Source of the DNA: Lutjanus erythropterus
Lineage: Eukaryota > Chordata > Actinopteri > Lutjaniformes > Lutjanidae
Assembly (NCBI GenBank): GCA_020091685.1
Contig: CM034595.1
Span: forward strand, 13,010,525-13,074,524
Length of the DNA stretch: 64,000 bases
Reading direction: 5' to 3'
Shown here: positions 34,620 to 45,340 of the stretch, one piece after another
How the letters are laid out: each line of letters starts with the position of its first letter
Position numbering within the stretch: the first letter of the stretch is position 1
The notes under the pieces: generated by a model
What the model saw: only the letters and a program-made list of their open reading frames with translations
The model's database searches: none
What the model was told of the DNA's origin: nothing
Position numbers and translations under genes: made by a program

Positions 34620-34910
34620 TTTATAAATATAAACACACTAGTGATTTCTCCTGCTTCCAGGTCATCAGTGTAATGTCTAAGTAGACAGTGAGTGAGTAAT
34701 CGTCTATCTGTGTGGGATGTGATTTCCATGAAAGAGGCCGGCAGGGTGGGACGGGAACATTGCCAGTCGTGACGACTCCAGATCCATCCTGAGGAACAGG
34801 AATTCCCACAAGCTGGATAAACATGCAGTTTGGCGGGGGAATGGGGTGCTTGATAGTCTCTCTCTCATCTTTGAACATGGACATTGTCAGGATTTAGTCA
34901 TACCACAGAA
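34620..34910. other. Complex, possibly conserved noncoding block
   Basis: GC-richer block with CCGGCAGGGTGGGACGGG and CAAGCTGGATAAACATG. A minus-strand 87-codon frame (34621-34884) has no domain. Status undecided. Confidence 0.25.
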
Positions 34911-35110
34911 ATGCACTATCCTTAAGGGTAGGTCGGGATGGGTGCAAACTGCTATTATCACATTTTAGGCAGTGCAGGGTGCAGTCAGTAGAGCTCAGAT
35001 CCTTGCAACAGATGGTGAAGCACCTGCTGCAATGCCACCACAAGATGCAAAGACCACAGATTTTACATTAACATTAACATGACATACGTTCTGCCTAGCT
35101 GAAAGATTTC

Positions 35111-35162
35111 GAGGCTGCAAATGATCAACAACTGAAGACAGTTGTTGATCACTTGCAGCCTC
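35111..35162. other. Near-perfect 24-bp hairpin, 4-nt loop
   Basis: The left arm 35111-35134 starts GAGGCTGCAAATGATC and ends AACAACTG. The right arm 35139-35162 is its reverse complement except for one position (A against C), with loop AAGA. The loop is too small for a typical microRNA precursor, and no surrounding TIR or poly-A is seen. It may be a young template-switch palindrome or the core of an unrecognised foldback element. Confidence 0.85.
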
Positions 35163-35239
35163 AAACAGCTGCTGAAGAAGAGCGAGAAGTCAGCTGTCAA
35201 TAGTTGTATAAAGGAGACTAGTCAAAAAACAGAATTACA

Positions 35240-35560
35240 ACATTATGATGTCACATTGAAATTGACCTTTGACCTTTGGGATATAAAATGTCATCACCTC
35301 ATAATTTTACCCTATTAGATATTTTTTGTGTAATTGTGTCATAATTAGAGCATGTATTCTGGAGTTATCCCCAAAATTTAGTTTAGTGTGGTCACTGTGA
35401 CCTTGACCTTTGACTTTTGACCACAAAAATCTAATCAATTCATCCTTGAGTCAAAATGAACATTTGTAACAAGTGTGAAAAAAAAAAATCCTCAAGCTGT
35501 TCATTAGATATTGTGTTGACAAGAATCAGATGACCCAAAAACATAATGAGTCTGAGATGA
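35240..35560. repeat. TGACCTTTGACC-containing dispersed repeat
   Basis: Blocks GTGACCTTGACCTTTGAC, AATCTAATCAATTCATCCTTGAG and AAGAATCAGATGACC follow the order of a common fish interspersed repeat. It contains direct nuclear-receptor half-sites: TGACCTTTGACCT at 35263-35275 (DR1 spacing) and TGACCT-TGACCT-T-TGACTT at 35398-35416. Both regions are read here from sequence; receptor binding is inference. Confidence 0.55.
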
Positions 35561-36175
35561 GACTGCTATGTTGCACTGCCATGTTTCTACAGTAGCCCAG
35601 AATGGACAAACCAATCACGGGGTCTAGAGAGGGCCTTTCGCATTTTTTATGGGTTTTGCAGCCATCGTAGGTTCTACACGTCTGGAAGGGGAGGGTAAGA
35701 GCATGGGTATACAGTTTGTTGCAGTCGCAGTCAGTGAGGAGGGAGGATGGGCGGAGCCAGACATTTTGCGGCCTCCAGCATTACTTCAGCTTGTTTTCTT
35801 AGACGGCATGTGTCGCTATGTGATGGCTCAGGAAAGAGAGGAATAATACAGCAGTGGCCATGTGAGGACAACGTGTAATGCAAACTGTGTTTATCCTAAT
35901 GGGTTCAGACAGAAGCATTGATGGACATGGGACTAACTTGAACAACCACACATTTGAATTTTGTTTCCTTAAGGGATTTTAGTGTGTTTTTGTTTCTCTC
36001 CAGCGTGTAAATCTTTGCGTCTGGTGCAAACGGCTCTGAATATATATTTCTTTCAGCATCAGAATATCTAGTGTGTGTACTTTTGCGGCTGTCTCTCACC
36101 GAGTGTTCTCTAAACTTCACATGTACATGTCGCCATTGGTGTTTTCACATGTAATTACTGTGAATCAACTCTTTG
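35561..36175. other. Unique sequence, nothing firmly recognised
   Basis: A 65-codon plus frame (35649-35846) and a 71-codon minus frame (35905-36120) show no domain or splice setting. Confidence 0.4.
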
Positions 36176-36490
36176 TGCATGGTCATAAAACAAGAGAGAA
36201 AGAACATCGTTATGCTAGTGGGGCACCTCACTAAAACGCTCCAGTGACAGAAAATGAAAAGCTGTAATTCCTCCTGTGAAGTGAAGTCTGACTTGTCGGA
36301 GTAAAGCACTTCCTATCCTTTTGTTCGGATCTCAAAGGGAATTATAGAGGAGAGAGTTAGATATGGCTGTTAATAAGAGCGCCGAGCCCTGACCAGATGA
36401 ACGTCTAAGTGATTTAGACCATGACTGTTAATAAAAGCAGATTATTTTAACCTGGATATTCATATTTTGGACCCACGGAGACCATGAACA
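36176..36490. promoter_or_regulatory. Candidate conserved noncoding element
   Basis: Complex block in which ACTGTTAATAAAAGC and GGCTGTTAATAAGAGC are a close direct repeat (36366 and 36423). Also AGCTGTAATTCCTCC. Enhancer role is an inference. Confidence 0.27.
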
Positions 36491-37214
36491 GTTGTGAGTT
36501 TTTCTTTACATCGTACAGATACAAGCATTTTGTTTCAGATGTGACTGTGTGTTTTATTCAAAGGTCAAGTCTCTTGTGAAGAAAATCAAATAAAGGGAAC
36601 CAGGTACAACAGTGGCGTACCAACCATGTCATGCTCGGTGTGGACACTAAACATGTCCCAGCTGGAGCTATGACAAGGGAGGGGGTCATGAGTTGGTTTG
36701 TTCACTGGGTCACTTCTTCTCATAACTACCAAGTCTACTGAAACTATGTTTTCTACCACCCTGCCTTGTTCTCCTTCTGTTGTCTGCCTCTCTGTACCAG
36801 TTTTCACAAAGTCTCAGTGCAACAGAGCAACAGATTGTCCCCATAAGCGTAGTAAAAGTTGTCAGTCTCCTGCCAGAGGCAAACTGTGTGAGGGTACGGG
36901 GAGAGACGCTGTCTAACTGCCAGAGGAGTGCTGACAGAGATTACAGCATGCATAGGAATAAATTACAAAATAATAGAATTGTGCATATTCCTCACTGTCC
37001 CCATGATGGTCTGAATAATGTTTTAGCTTTGTTGCTAGTCACTTATTTCATAGTCTGACTCAACAAATGCACACTGCCGGTATAAGTCCTGCCATTGGTC
37101 GCTTACTTCAAGTGGTATTACGGCATCCGTCCAGGAAACAAGAAAACAGCCTAGCTGCAGTTTACATGCTGAAAAAGGCGAACGGCAATCTTTTAAACCT
37201 TAAAAACGCATTGC

Positions 37215-37215
<1 letters not shown>
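36491..37215. other. Unique sequence, nothing firmly recognised
   Basis: Overlapping frames at 36586-37058 on both strands give no known domain. Confidence 0.4.

Positions 37216-37216
<1 letters not shown>

Positions 37217-37280
<64 letters not shown>
37217..37280 (+). repeat. (TG)32 microsatellite
   Basis: A perfect dinucleotide run. The 84-codon frame at 37067-37321 reads VCVC across it and is not a gene. Confidence 0.97.
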
Positions 37281-37281
<1 letters not shown>

Positions 37282-37607
37282 TTTGTCACAAAAAATACTG
37301 AATTTGACCAGCTTATACTAATTAGACATTGGCAGACTACTGCAGTTCTATGTTAATTTTTTTTATCCAAATTATTGTTAAGGACAAATAGTCCCTGGAT
37401 ATTTGTAAGGACATGTCCCAACTGTCCCTACACCCTTGGGAGTAAGGTAGTTACAGCAGACTCCAGTGCACATTATCACGATGAGCCTTTGTGCATGCTA
37501 GTTATGCAGCACACACACCACTACTGACCAAAAATGTATTGGGTTTTAGTCAGTCAGTAACTGTTTTGCACCTAATCAGATACTGATACTCACATACTGC
37601 TACTGAC

Positions 37608-37925
37608 AATTTAAAGCTATAATATGTAACATTTCTTCATTAAAATGTCTAAAAACAATAGACATTTGTTAAACATTTTGTGGAGTTGTGGATGTACATT
37701 ATTCCAAATGATTCCAGCAGTGTTCAAACAACCCATAGCTGCATTTCTTTTTTGCATTACTTCTGCCAGAGTCATTTCATCTGCAATGGTTGTTTAATAA
37801 TAACTGAAAAAAAATATGTATATAATAATCCCATAATCTCATGCTACCTCAGACATCATTAAAGTACGTATTTTATTGTTGTTTCAACGTTAGAGAGACC
37901 CCTCGTGGCAAAGCTTACATATTGT
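37608..37925. mobile_element. Short TIR element, ATATGTAA-ended
   Basis: Left AAAGCTATAATATGTAACATT and right GCAAAGCTTACATATTGTC are inverted. Internal TTCATTAAAATGTCTAAAAAC and near-end GAGAGACCCCTCGTGGC match words of a common fish nonautonomous DNA element. Length about 318 bp, no ORF. Class not assigned. Confidence 0.5.
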
Positions 37926-38099
37926 CTGTTTGGCAGAGGTAGGTTTCCCTTTCTGAGGGCATATTTAGAAAATGGCAACATTTTTTTTTATCAGTTACTG
38001 AGACATACTTTCCAGGCAATCTGAATCATTTACTAAGTCCCATTCTCCACTAAGCATTGCACACCTAGCATTGTTGGAGAACCTGTTCTCTTAATGGAC

Positions 38100-38109
38100 C
38101 CCCCCCCCC
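38100..38109 (+). repeat. Poly(C) run followed by CACACGCACC
   Basis: Ten C in a row in an AT-rich region. Minor simple sequence. Confidence 0.8.
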
Positions 38110-38229
38110 ACACGCACCATGGCCCCAAGTGCAGCTGCACTGCCTGTGTTATCTATATTTACACCCCTGACTCAGAAAATATAACAAATCTGCATCATGC
38201 ATGATACAAATACAAACAAACAAACAGAC

Positions 38230-38810
38230 AGAAAAACATCTTGTTGCAACAGGGTGCACCACCACACACTTTTCTCCAAATCATTGGAGCACTTTTTTTT
38301 GCAGGATTGATGCCATCAGCTCTCATATTGATAAACAAAGAGGAAGCAGGGGGTGAGGTAGAGGATGGGTTGAGGAGGGGAGTGCATGGAGATCAATGGG
38401 CTAATAAAACAAATCAATGGAATGAAACCACAGAAAAAAGTGAAGTCATTAATTTGCAGAGACAGGATGATCCCACCAACCACATGCATTGATTAGAAAT
38501 GAGGTCTGTGGAGAACCTTCAGGGGGTATCATATTAGTGGAGGGAAACAATGGCCGGGGCCGGGGTGGGGGGAGGTCGCTTTCCTCCGAGGGCTTTGCTG
38601 CTGTACTGATGCAGGAGAATAGGTTAACCGGTGGATCAATGGCCTCTTCAGCATAACTCCGAGGAGACAGCGGTTCTGTGTTTGCTCTCCAACGCACTGT
38701 CAACACAATATCTGCAGGTGTGATGTTTTCTCTCTGCTTATGAGCGTTCTCCCATTGATTTCTCCCCCCGTTTTTCAAACCAAGTGTACTCAAGCATGAT
38801 TATGATATTG
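38230..38810. other. Complex, possibly conserved noncoding block with G-rich run
   Basis: Contains AATCATTGGAG, GATCAATGGGCTAATAAAAC, AAATCAATGG and TGATTAGAAATGAGG. At 38549-38575, GCCGGGGCCGGGGTGGGGGG has quadruplex potential. The 114-codon minus frame at 38449-38793 has no domain that I know. It lacks a convincing splice context. Confidence 0.28.
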
Positions 38811-39043
38811 AATACATCATAGAGTACAAAGAGGTCTGCAAATAAGGTCAAAGGTGACGGCTAATGTTCCATTTTTATCAATATAATTATTGTTAATCAT
38901 GATTTGTAATCAATAGTATTGGGCTGAGTTATATACACTGAGGCCTATTACAAAGTAGTGCGATGGCGGCGGTGGAGGCGTAATGTTAGAAAATGGCTGC
39001 TTTAAATGGGAAGGTGTTGTGTTGGAACCAAGCTGTGTCTCTA

Positions 39044-39798
39044 TACACTCTTAGAAGTAAGGGTTCCAAAAGGGTTGTTCTTGAGGGGCTGAGATTCTAT
39101 CCAGGACCATTTGCTTCTGAAGAACCCTTTTCTGAAGACAACAAGGGTTCTTTGTAAGACTAAGGGTTCCATTAAGATCCCAAAGAACCATTTTTGGAGG
39201 AAAGTCAAAGGTTTGTCAAGGGCTCTTGTAACATGATATAAAAAGGTTCTCAGTAGCACCCTCTTGTTGGATTCTAGATAAAACCCTTGAAATACAAGTG
39301 TGTATTATTGATAAAACCTGTGGAATATAAAGACGTTTTCAGTAGAACCCCCTGGGTGTGTTCTTGATAAAACCCTTAATATTTAAGAGGGTTCTTGGTA
39401 GAGCCCCCATGTATTTTCTAAATAAAACCTTGGAATATAAAAGGGTTCTCAGTCAAACCTCCTATGAGTGTTCTAGATAAAACCCTTGGAATATATATGA
39501 ATAAATAAATAAATAAATATATATAAAAATGTTCTTAGTAAAACACCCTGAGTTGATTCTTGTTAGCACCTTTTCAAGGTGGACATGTTCTGGATAGAAC
39601 CCCCCAGACAGGGTGGAACCATTCACAGATAGTTTTAGGTATAACCCTTTGTGCTGGGATATGGATAGAACTCTTTGAAAGAGTTCCAAGTGGAACTTTT
39701 ATAAAAGGTTCTAGCTGGAATCAAATATGGTTCCCCTACAGGGACAAGCCAAAGAGCCCTTTATGGTTCTAGTTAACATCTTTATTTCTAAGAGTGTG
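39044..39798. mobile_element. MITE with an internal GGTTCT/AACCC tandem array
   Basis: Terminal ACACTCTTAGAAGTAAGGGTTC (39045) and inverse GTTCTAGTTAACATC...TTATTTCTAAGAGTGT (39760-39797) form inverted ends; TA flanks the left end. Between 39220 and 39610 imperfect units of about 65-70 bp repeat the pattern GGTTCTCAGTA-AACCC, T-TTCTAGATAAAACCCTTG and GAATATAAAAG at least five times. A short (AATA)n run sits at 39500-39520. The ACTCTTARAAATAAAGGTTCC end is common in fish; the internal amplification is the unusual part. Confidence 0.65.
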
Positions 39799-39959
39799 GA
39801 AAGGCTCTCTGTGGTGTAACAAATATACAGTACAATCTGCTTAAAAATGTAGCTATTTGTCTTTCGTTTTGCAGCCTTATCATCAGCATTTTAAATTTTT
39901 GATCCGAAAATCTGCAAAGTTCTCCATCGGTCAGGGTTCATCCGATCTGCAGACACAGC

Positions 39960-40250
39960 ATAGCTTTTCTGCTGGCATTTTAGGTGGGGTGTGGGGGGGG
40001 ACAAGAAAAGCAGGTGATGTGAGATTGACGACTTAAATACTTCATCAATCAATGCTGCAGCCAATGTGTTGTTTGGTGATTGGTGGAGAATTCAGGCAAT
40101 CCATCTTTCCTACCGCCAACTGGCATTCAAGATTCTCCTCAGGTTCTCCATGTAATGCCTTTATTTCTTTATTTCCAGGGTTAACCTATGCTGCAGATAT
40201 TTGTGAGTGTGTGTGTGTAGGGGGTCCACTCTAACCCTTCACCTGTTATT
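39960..40250. other. G-rich run then complex block
   Basis: GGTGGGGTGTGGGGGGGG at 39983-40000 precedes a complex stretch with TTTGGTGATTGGTGGAG and TTCAGGCAATCC. A TG run at 40205-40219 ends it. No gene. Confidence 0.3.
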
Positions 40251-41154
40251 AGAGTCTGTTAGACACGTATGCTGCTGAACACACAAGCAGACACAGTCAA
40301 TTCTCTCTCAGTCCTCCCACACAAAATAAATCATACCACAGATATTTGAAGGCATTAGTATAATTACTGTAATTACATGTAAATGAGATTATAACTAAGA
40401 AGACTGACAGTTTATGTCAGCCGTTGCACTGTATTTTAACATGCTTGTTGCTAAGTTGGTTTTGGCGGGAAATCTGCTGCATTGTTTTACGCTAGAGACC
40501 CTAAAATTGAAAGCCTACAAGCTACTTTTTAATGCAAAAACCATCTTCTTTAACTGACGCTAGAGAGCAGAACCAAATGGAGAGATAGTTCTATCCAGGG
40601 AGGGTCTGTCACTGCTCTCTACTAATCTATTTGTTTACAGTAATTGTTCCAACATGTCAACCTCACACAAAGCATACTATGCAACATTTTCCTAAAAACA
40701 AAACAAAACAATGTATAGACTCATATAAACATAATACCTCTAAATTATTCCTTATTGCCCACTAAAAGTGTGTTGTGGTGTCTGCATCTGCAGTATACTT
40801 CTGGACGTCAGCCTGTTTGGCAGTGGTGTTAAGCCCCTTGCCAATGTGAGACTCTAAAAAAACTAAAATTGTAGTTGACTAAAGGTTACATTGCATTCTG
40901 AGTCTCTATCTGTTGCTCTCTGTTTGTGAGAGCTGCAGAAAGAGTTTTACACGCATACGTACACACAAACATGGGCAGAGCAGACTGAGGACTGCTTTAG
41001 CTGTATTGACGCAAAATCTATTGTGCAGAGGTGTGGGCATGTTTATTCATGTTTTAGAACGTAACAACTGTGAAAACAGAAAATAACTTTTTATTTCTCT
41101 GTATCACGGATTTGTTCTCGCTGATGAAACTCACTCTCTTAATTCAATGTCTAT
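40251..41154. other. Unique sequence plus possible small repeat
   Basis: 40320-40430 holds AATCATACCACAGATATTTG and ATAATTACTGTAATTACATG (inverted TAATTAC), conserved-looking. 40485-40690 has GACGCTAGAGA words reminiscent of the element at 37608-37925. Neither is firm. Confidence 0.3.
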
Positions 41155-42015
41155 GGACCCTATCTTTCACTGATCTAAAGCACACATGGGACGTGTGAAT
41201 CACAACGGACTTAATTTATTCAAGGTGTGTCCAAATCCACCGTTGCCAGCTTACACCAGGGGCGCAGGGGTGCCCTGTCCCGTCCCTTGCGCCAGAAGCA
41301 CACAGCAGGACACACCTATCAGCTACGCCCAAGTACCTCGATTAATTCAAATGCAAATTTAGGCTGAACATGCAATGAACCAATTAGAAAGTCGGCTCTC
41401 ATCATGTTAAAGTAGCAGGTGCATCAGGAGTGCAAGCGGTGGCAGCACAACGGCAGCTTTACCAGGAGGAAACAAAGGTTTTTAACACAAGGAGACAAAA
41501 CTCCTGGTTTGAGAGGTGAAAGTGTGACAGTGCACAATATATGGAGAAGGCAGGACGCCTCCCAAGCAGCTTCATGTGTAAATTTATTTTTACATGAATA
41601 TGTGGAGACGTGTGTGCTCCTGAGACAAGCACGAGACACACACACATGCTAACTTTTAACTTCAATATTTATATTTAATAGAAAATATGTTCAAAAGACA
41701 CTTTACCAATCCACACTCCTGTGTGGGTAAAATACTTCAGATGAATGAAGGTGTTTTGTGATTATGAAGACGTGTGTGCTTCAGTAAAATGCCTAAGTGC
41801 TATCTTGTACATGCAGAGCGATTGCACCATAGCCTTTGCGCTTTGACCAAGTTATTTTAGCTGGTCAAAGGCGCAAGTGGTTTAACTCCAATGCACCGAG
41901 CACAAGATAGCAAATGCACCTGGTCACACTTTAGTTTTGCCTCTGGTGGTGGAAGATAGCAAAGCCATCTGCGCCACTGGCACAACAGCTTTGTGTAAGA
42001 TAGGAGCCTATGTCT
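41155..42015. mobile_element. Nonautonomous TIR element, about 860 bp
   Basis: Left end ATGGACCCTATCTTTCAC and right end GTGTAAGATAGGAGCCTAT are inverted copies. Internal words rich in GCGC (GGGGCGCAGGGGTGCC, CTTGCGCCAG, GGCGCAAG) and ACACACCTATCAG resemble a widespread fish element class whose ends read CCTATCTTGCACCCGGCGCAA. A hairpin, 41836-41876, with TTGCGCTTTGACCA stems lies toward the right. Frames at 41419-41665 are by-products. The superfamily (perhaps PIF/Harbinger or hAT) is unsure. Confidence 0.6.
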
Positions 42016-43333
42016 CTCTCCCTCTGAGGGAGCCGGGGAGTAGGGCCCAACTTTGAATGGTGTAATTACAAACAATGCTGCAAATTCTACCTTTAAAGGA
42101 TATGTCTAGTATTACCGTATGTTTTTCTTATTTTCAACAAAATGTGTGACCTTTTAAAAGATTTACAACTTCAGGAGGGACCAGTGGACTTGGGGCTGAC
42201 TTGGAGCTGAAAAATGGACTAATACATTGCTGGTTTTGGAAAGACTTTGCAAATATACAATAGGTATGTGCAATATTTGTTTGTTAGGTTTTTTTTTTTT
42301 TTTTAAATGCTGAATTATACACCAAGACAGATTTTAGCAAATGCTAGTCAGATACGTGTGACTAGATTTGGTTGTGGATATTTTCAGTTGCACATTAATA
42401 CATATGAATACATATTTACAGCGATATAAATGAATTATAGTGTGTTCATGATAATTAAGGAACATGTAACTCAGTGCACTGTTTTTGGATTTGGGATATG
42501 TTGGATTGGGACAATAGTGGAGCTCTATGGCACAGAGGAATATTATGGCATCCTTTATCAATAAGGAAAGCACTTAATTTTATTTGCATTATTGTTTAAT
42601 GTCAGCGTTCATTGTATCATTGTTACAAAATGGATTGTGCATCCCATAGCAGAAAAGCAACACACCTATTCTATTCAAACACTGCATACACACTCTGTGC
42701 AGCCCTGACTTTACACTAAAGGCCTATATGTGTAAACTCATAGCAGTCAATAAGAGAGTACACATTATTTTTCAAATACCCCACATTAACAAGGTGCATC
42801 ATGCAGTGCAACATCAAACATTACAATTTCTCTCCATCCTCACTCTTGCCCTCATCTCACTGTCTCCACCTGCGTGTGGTTATAGTAATGCTGAAGCCCC
42901 TGGGTTTTGCTTAATTAAAATACATCCTTTTTGTGTTCCCCTCGGAGTCCAGTGATAGAATAACTATGCAATGGGGTTAGCTGTATTTAGCTCCTTGAGG
43001 AGTTAGCCAATGTTGTGTCAGGCAGCCACTCACAGCTAAATCAACAAAACCCTGCAAAGAGGGAAGGAGGGAGGGAGAGAAACGGTGAGGGAGCGACATA
43101 AGAGAAAAAAAAAAAAGGTTGGGGTGAGTGTGGGGGATCCCACATCGTGTAAACCCTTAGCTTTTCACACTGAGTGGCGTTTTCATGCTAAGCTCCGAGC
43201 TTGAACCGAAATCCTCTCACTTATCCTCAAATCCAAGATGAAATACTGTCAGATGTAGTGTGATCCAGGGAATTTGGCGGAAGACTGACAGGCAGGGCAG
43301 GGAGACGTATGAGTGACTGATACTGAGAGGCAC

Positions 43334-43335
<2 letters not shown>
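42016..43335. other. Unique sequence with patches of possible conservation
   Basis: Poly-T at 42290-42304. 42830-43060 is complex, with GGGTTTTGCTTAATTAAAATAC. 43050-43110 is purine-rich with a poly-A run. No gene supported. Confidence 0.35.

Positions 43336-43378
<43 letters not shown>
43336..43378 (+). repeat. (GT)n microsatellite, about 21 units
   Basis: A perfect GT run followed by GAGGAGGAGGAGGAG. Histidine/threonine-rich minus frames across it are artefacts. Confidence 0.97.
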
Positions 43379-43381
<3 letters not shown>

Positions 43382-43744
43382 AGGAGGAGGAGCAGGGAGA
43401 GTGGAAGATACTGCGAGGGGAGGAGATTGAATACAATGATTTGTCAGAGACAGAGTCAGTGACTCATGTCGGTTTGATGCCTGGTAACCAAGGACACAGT
43501 GGAGAATAAACCACAAACTATCTTGTACACTGTTCTTTTGATTTAACACACTTTAAAGCTGAAGTAAATGTTATGAAGTTTGAGAATTTTATATTGGATT
43601 TCTGTATTGTAATGGCAGATCAATAATTTCAGCTCCATTTTGGTAATTTTATGAAGATTTTCTCTGCATTGAATTTTTGTTTTTGTTTAGCAGACTTTGT
43701 ACATGACATGTATAATATTATTGTACAATATTTTCTGACAGATG

Positions 43745-43925
43745 CTATTTACACCTGGGTTGGTGCAGCCAACGTGCCTATTTACACCTGGGGTGGAACA
43801 GCCAGTGTGGCTACTTACACCCAAGTGTGTATAGCCTAGCATGGCAGAGACAAGCACCAAGTTGTCCATAGCCAAAATGGTATTTGCACCCAGTGTGAAG
43901 TGCCAGTGTGGCTTTTTACACACTC
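43745..43925 (+). repeat. 33-bp minisatellite
   Basis: Units start at 43745, 43778 and 43811 with CTATTTACACCTGGG, CTATTTACACCTGGG and CTACTTACACCCAAG, so the period is exactly 33 bp. Degenerate units follow near 43879 (TATTTGCACCCAG) and 43911 (CTTTTTACAC). Because 33 is a multiple of three, open frames run through the array on both strands; this does not make it coding. Confidence 0.8.
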
Positions 43926-44197
43926 ATGGAAGTGACAAACTATGATCTTTTCCACTACTTTCCCAAGTGGTTTTGTTGCTGAAACCTAACCAAACTGCAA
44001 CTGAAATCTGAGGAGGGGGTTGAAAGGCCTGGCTGTGAATTTTCAAACTACTGTCATGTTCTTTTTCGTATGGATATTGTTTACCTGTTTAAACACACAA
44101 ATGCATCATAAAAAATGAGAAATAAGACACTACAGTGGTTTAAGTGATTTTAGTCAGATTTGTTTTCTGTTGCCTGTAAATCACAAATGAAATCTTC

Positions 44198-44990
44198 AAG
44201 GGATAGTTAAGATTATTTTAAGTGCATGGTGGCGTATGAAGTATTCATAGTCAGTGTACTGCGGCTGGGACGCCCCAAGTTTAGAGAGAAAGAAGCAGTA
44301 TTGGTGTACAAAGCGAAGCAGGAAACTGTCATGGTCACAGTCAACAACAAAATGCTTTTTAGACACCTAAAAAAATCTGCTTAAGCGTATGCTATATGAA
44401 GTATATTTTCACCACTGAACCTTGCTGTCAGACAGCTTTTTGTTACAGGAAATCGTTGTTAAACAAGTCGGATATATCTCTCTCTCTCTCACTCTCAACC
44501 AAACTCCATTGGCGAAAACAATAATTTTATCTCATAGAACACAAGAGTTGCTGGCCTACCACTGCCTTGATGAATTAGTTTGTTTGTGTTATTGTGAAGC
44601 TTCTCTGATTTAAAGGGTTAACTTAGACTCATCGAAGTCACACAGCAACACAAACAATCTAACCAATCATGACAGCAGTAGTCCAGCAACTCCCCATATT
44701 CTGCAAGGTAAAATTACTGATTTTGTCAATGGAGCCTGGTTGCTTTAAAAAGAGACACATGGCAGTGGTTTCCTTTTGAAAAAAGCTGTCTGACAGAAAG
44801 GTAAGCTTAAACTGATATCTTTAAGTGGCTAAAATACATTTTGCTGCTGACCCCATCCACAGCAGTACATAGCTTAGCTTCCTACACTGTTACTTCTGCT
44901 GCTTCTCTAAACTGGGGGCTCGACGACCAGTAAGTAGTCAGTAAGCACCTCATACAACCTCACTTCAAATCATCCAAACTATCCATTTAT
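44198..44990. mobile_element. Long-inverted-arm element, about 790 bp
   Basis: The left arm 44200-44450 and right arm 44755-44988 match in reverse complement. Shared ordered words are GGATAGTT, GTGCTTACTGACTAC-like / GTGTACTGCGGCTGG, AGTTTAGAG-AAGAAGCAG, AAAATG-TTTTTAG-CAC, and CTGTCAGACAGCTTTT (left 44427) against AAAAGCTGTCTGACAG (right 44782). The spacer of about 300 bp holds a 63-codon chance frame. Class unknown; long arms without coding recall foldback or T2-type MITEs. Confidence 0.65.
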
Positions 44991-45340
44991 ATCAGCACAA
45001 CTGGTTTGTCTCAGTTTGTCTCTACAAGAGATATAAAGTTATGTTACTATACAGAGAATATGCTCACTGGATTCACAGATGAATAGACGGACTCCAGAGG
45101 TTATTATATCTGTATTTAATCCAGAGACAGCGCACTGTACATGGCAACAATTTGCATACTATCACATGTTATTTGGGGGGCTGTGTATGTTCTGTAGTCA
45201 GATGCTTTATGTGGGGTATTGGGGGTGATATTTGGAGGGTGTGTACGTCCCTCATCTCTGAATAGCTCTAAGGCACAGGCAGGAAATGGAGTCCTGGCAT
45301 TTTGTTTTGCATCAGTGCTCCTCTTTATTAGAGAGGAACA
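44991..45340. other. Unique sequence, nothing recognised
   Basis: A G-rich patch (GGGGGGCTGTG at 45175) and GGGGTATTGGGGGTG lie here. No gene or bounded repeat. Confidence 0.4.

Noticed and set aside
35111..35162. MicroRNA precursor
   Set aside because: The 4-nt loop and lack of a longer lower stem do not fit a Dicer substrate of normal shape. I kept it only as a hairpin.
38449..38793. 114-codon minus frame as a gene
   Set aside because: No domain, no acceptor or donor at the edges, and the frame covers a G/C-rich run that lowers stop frequency.
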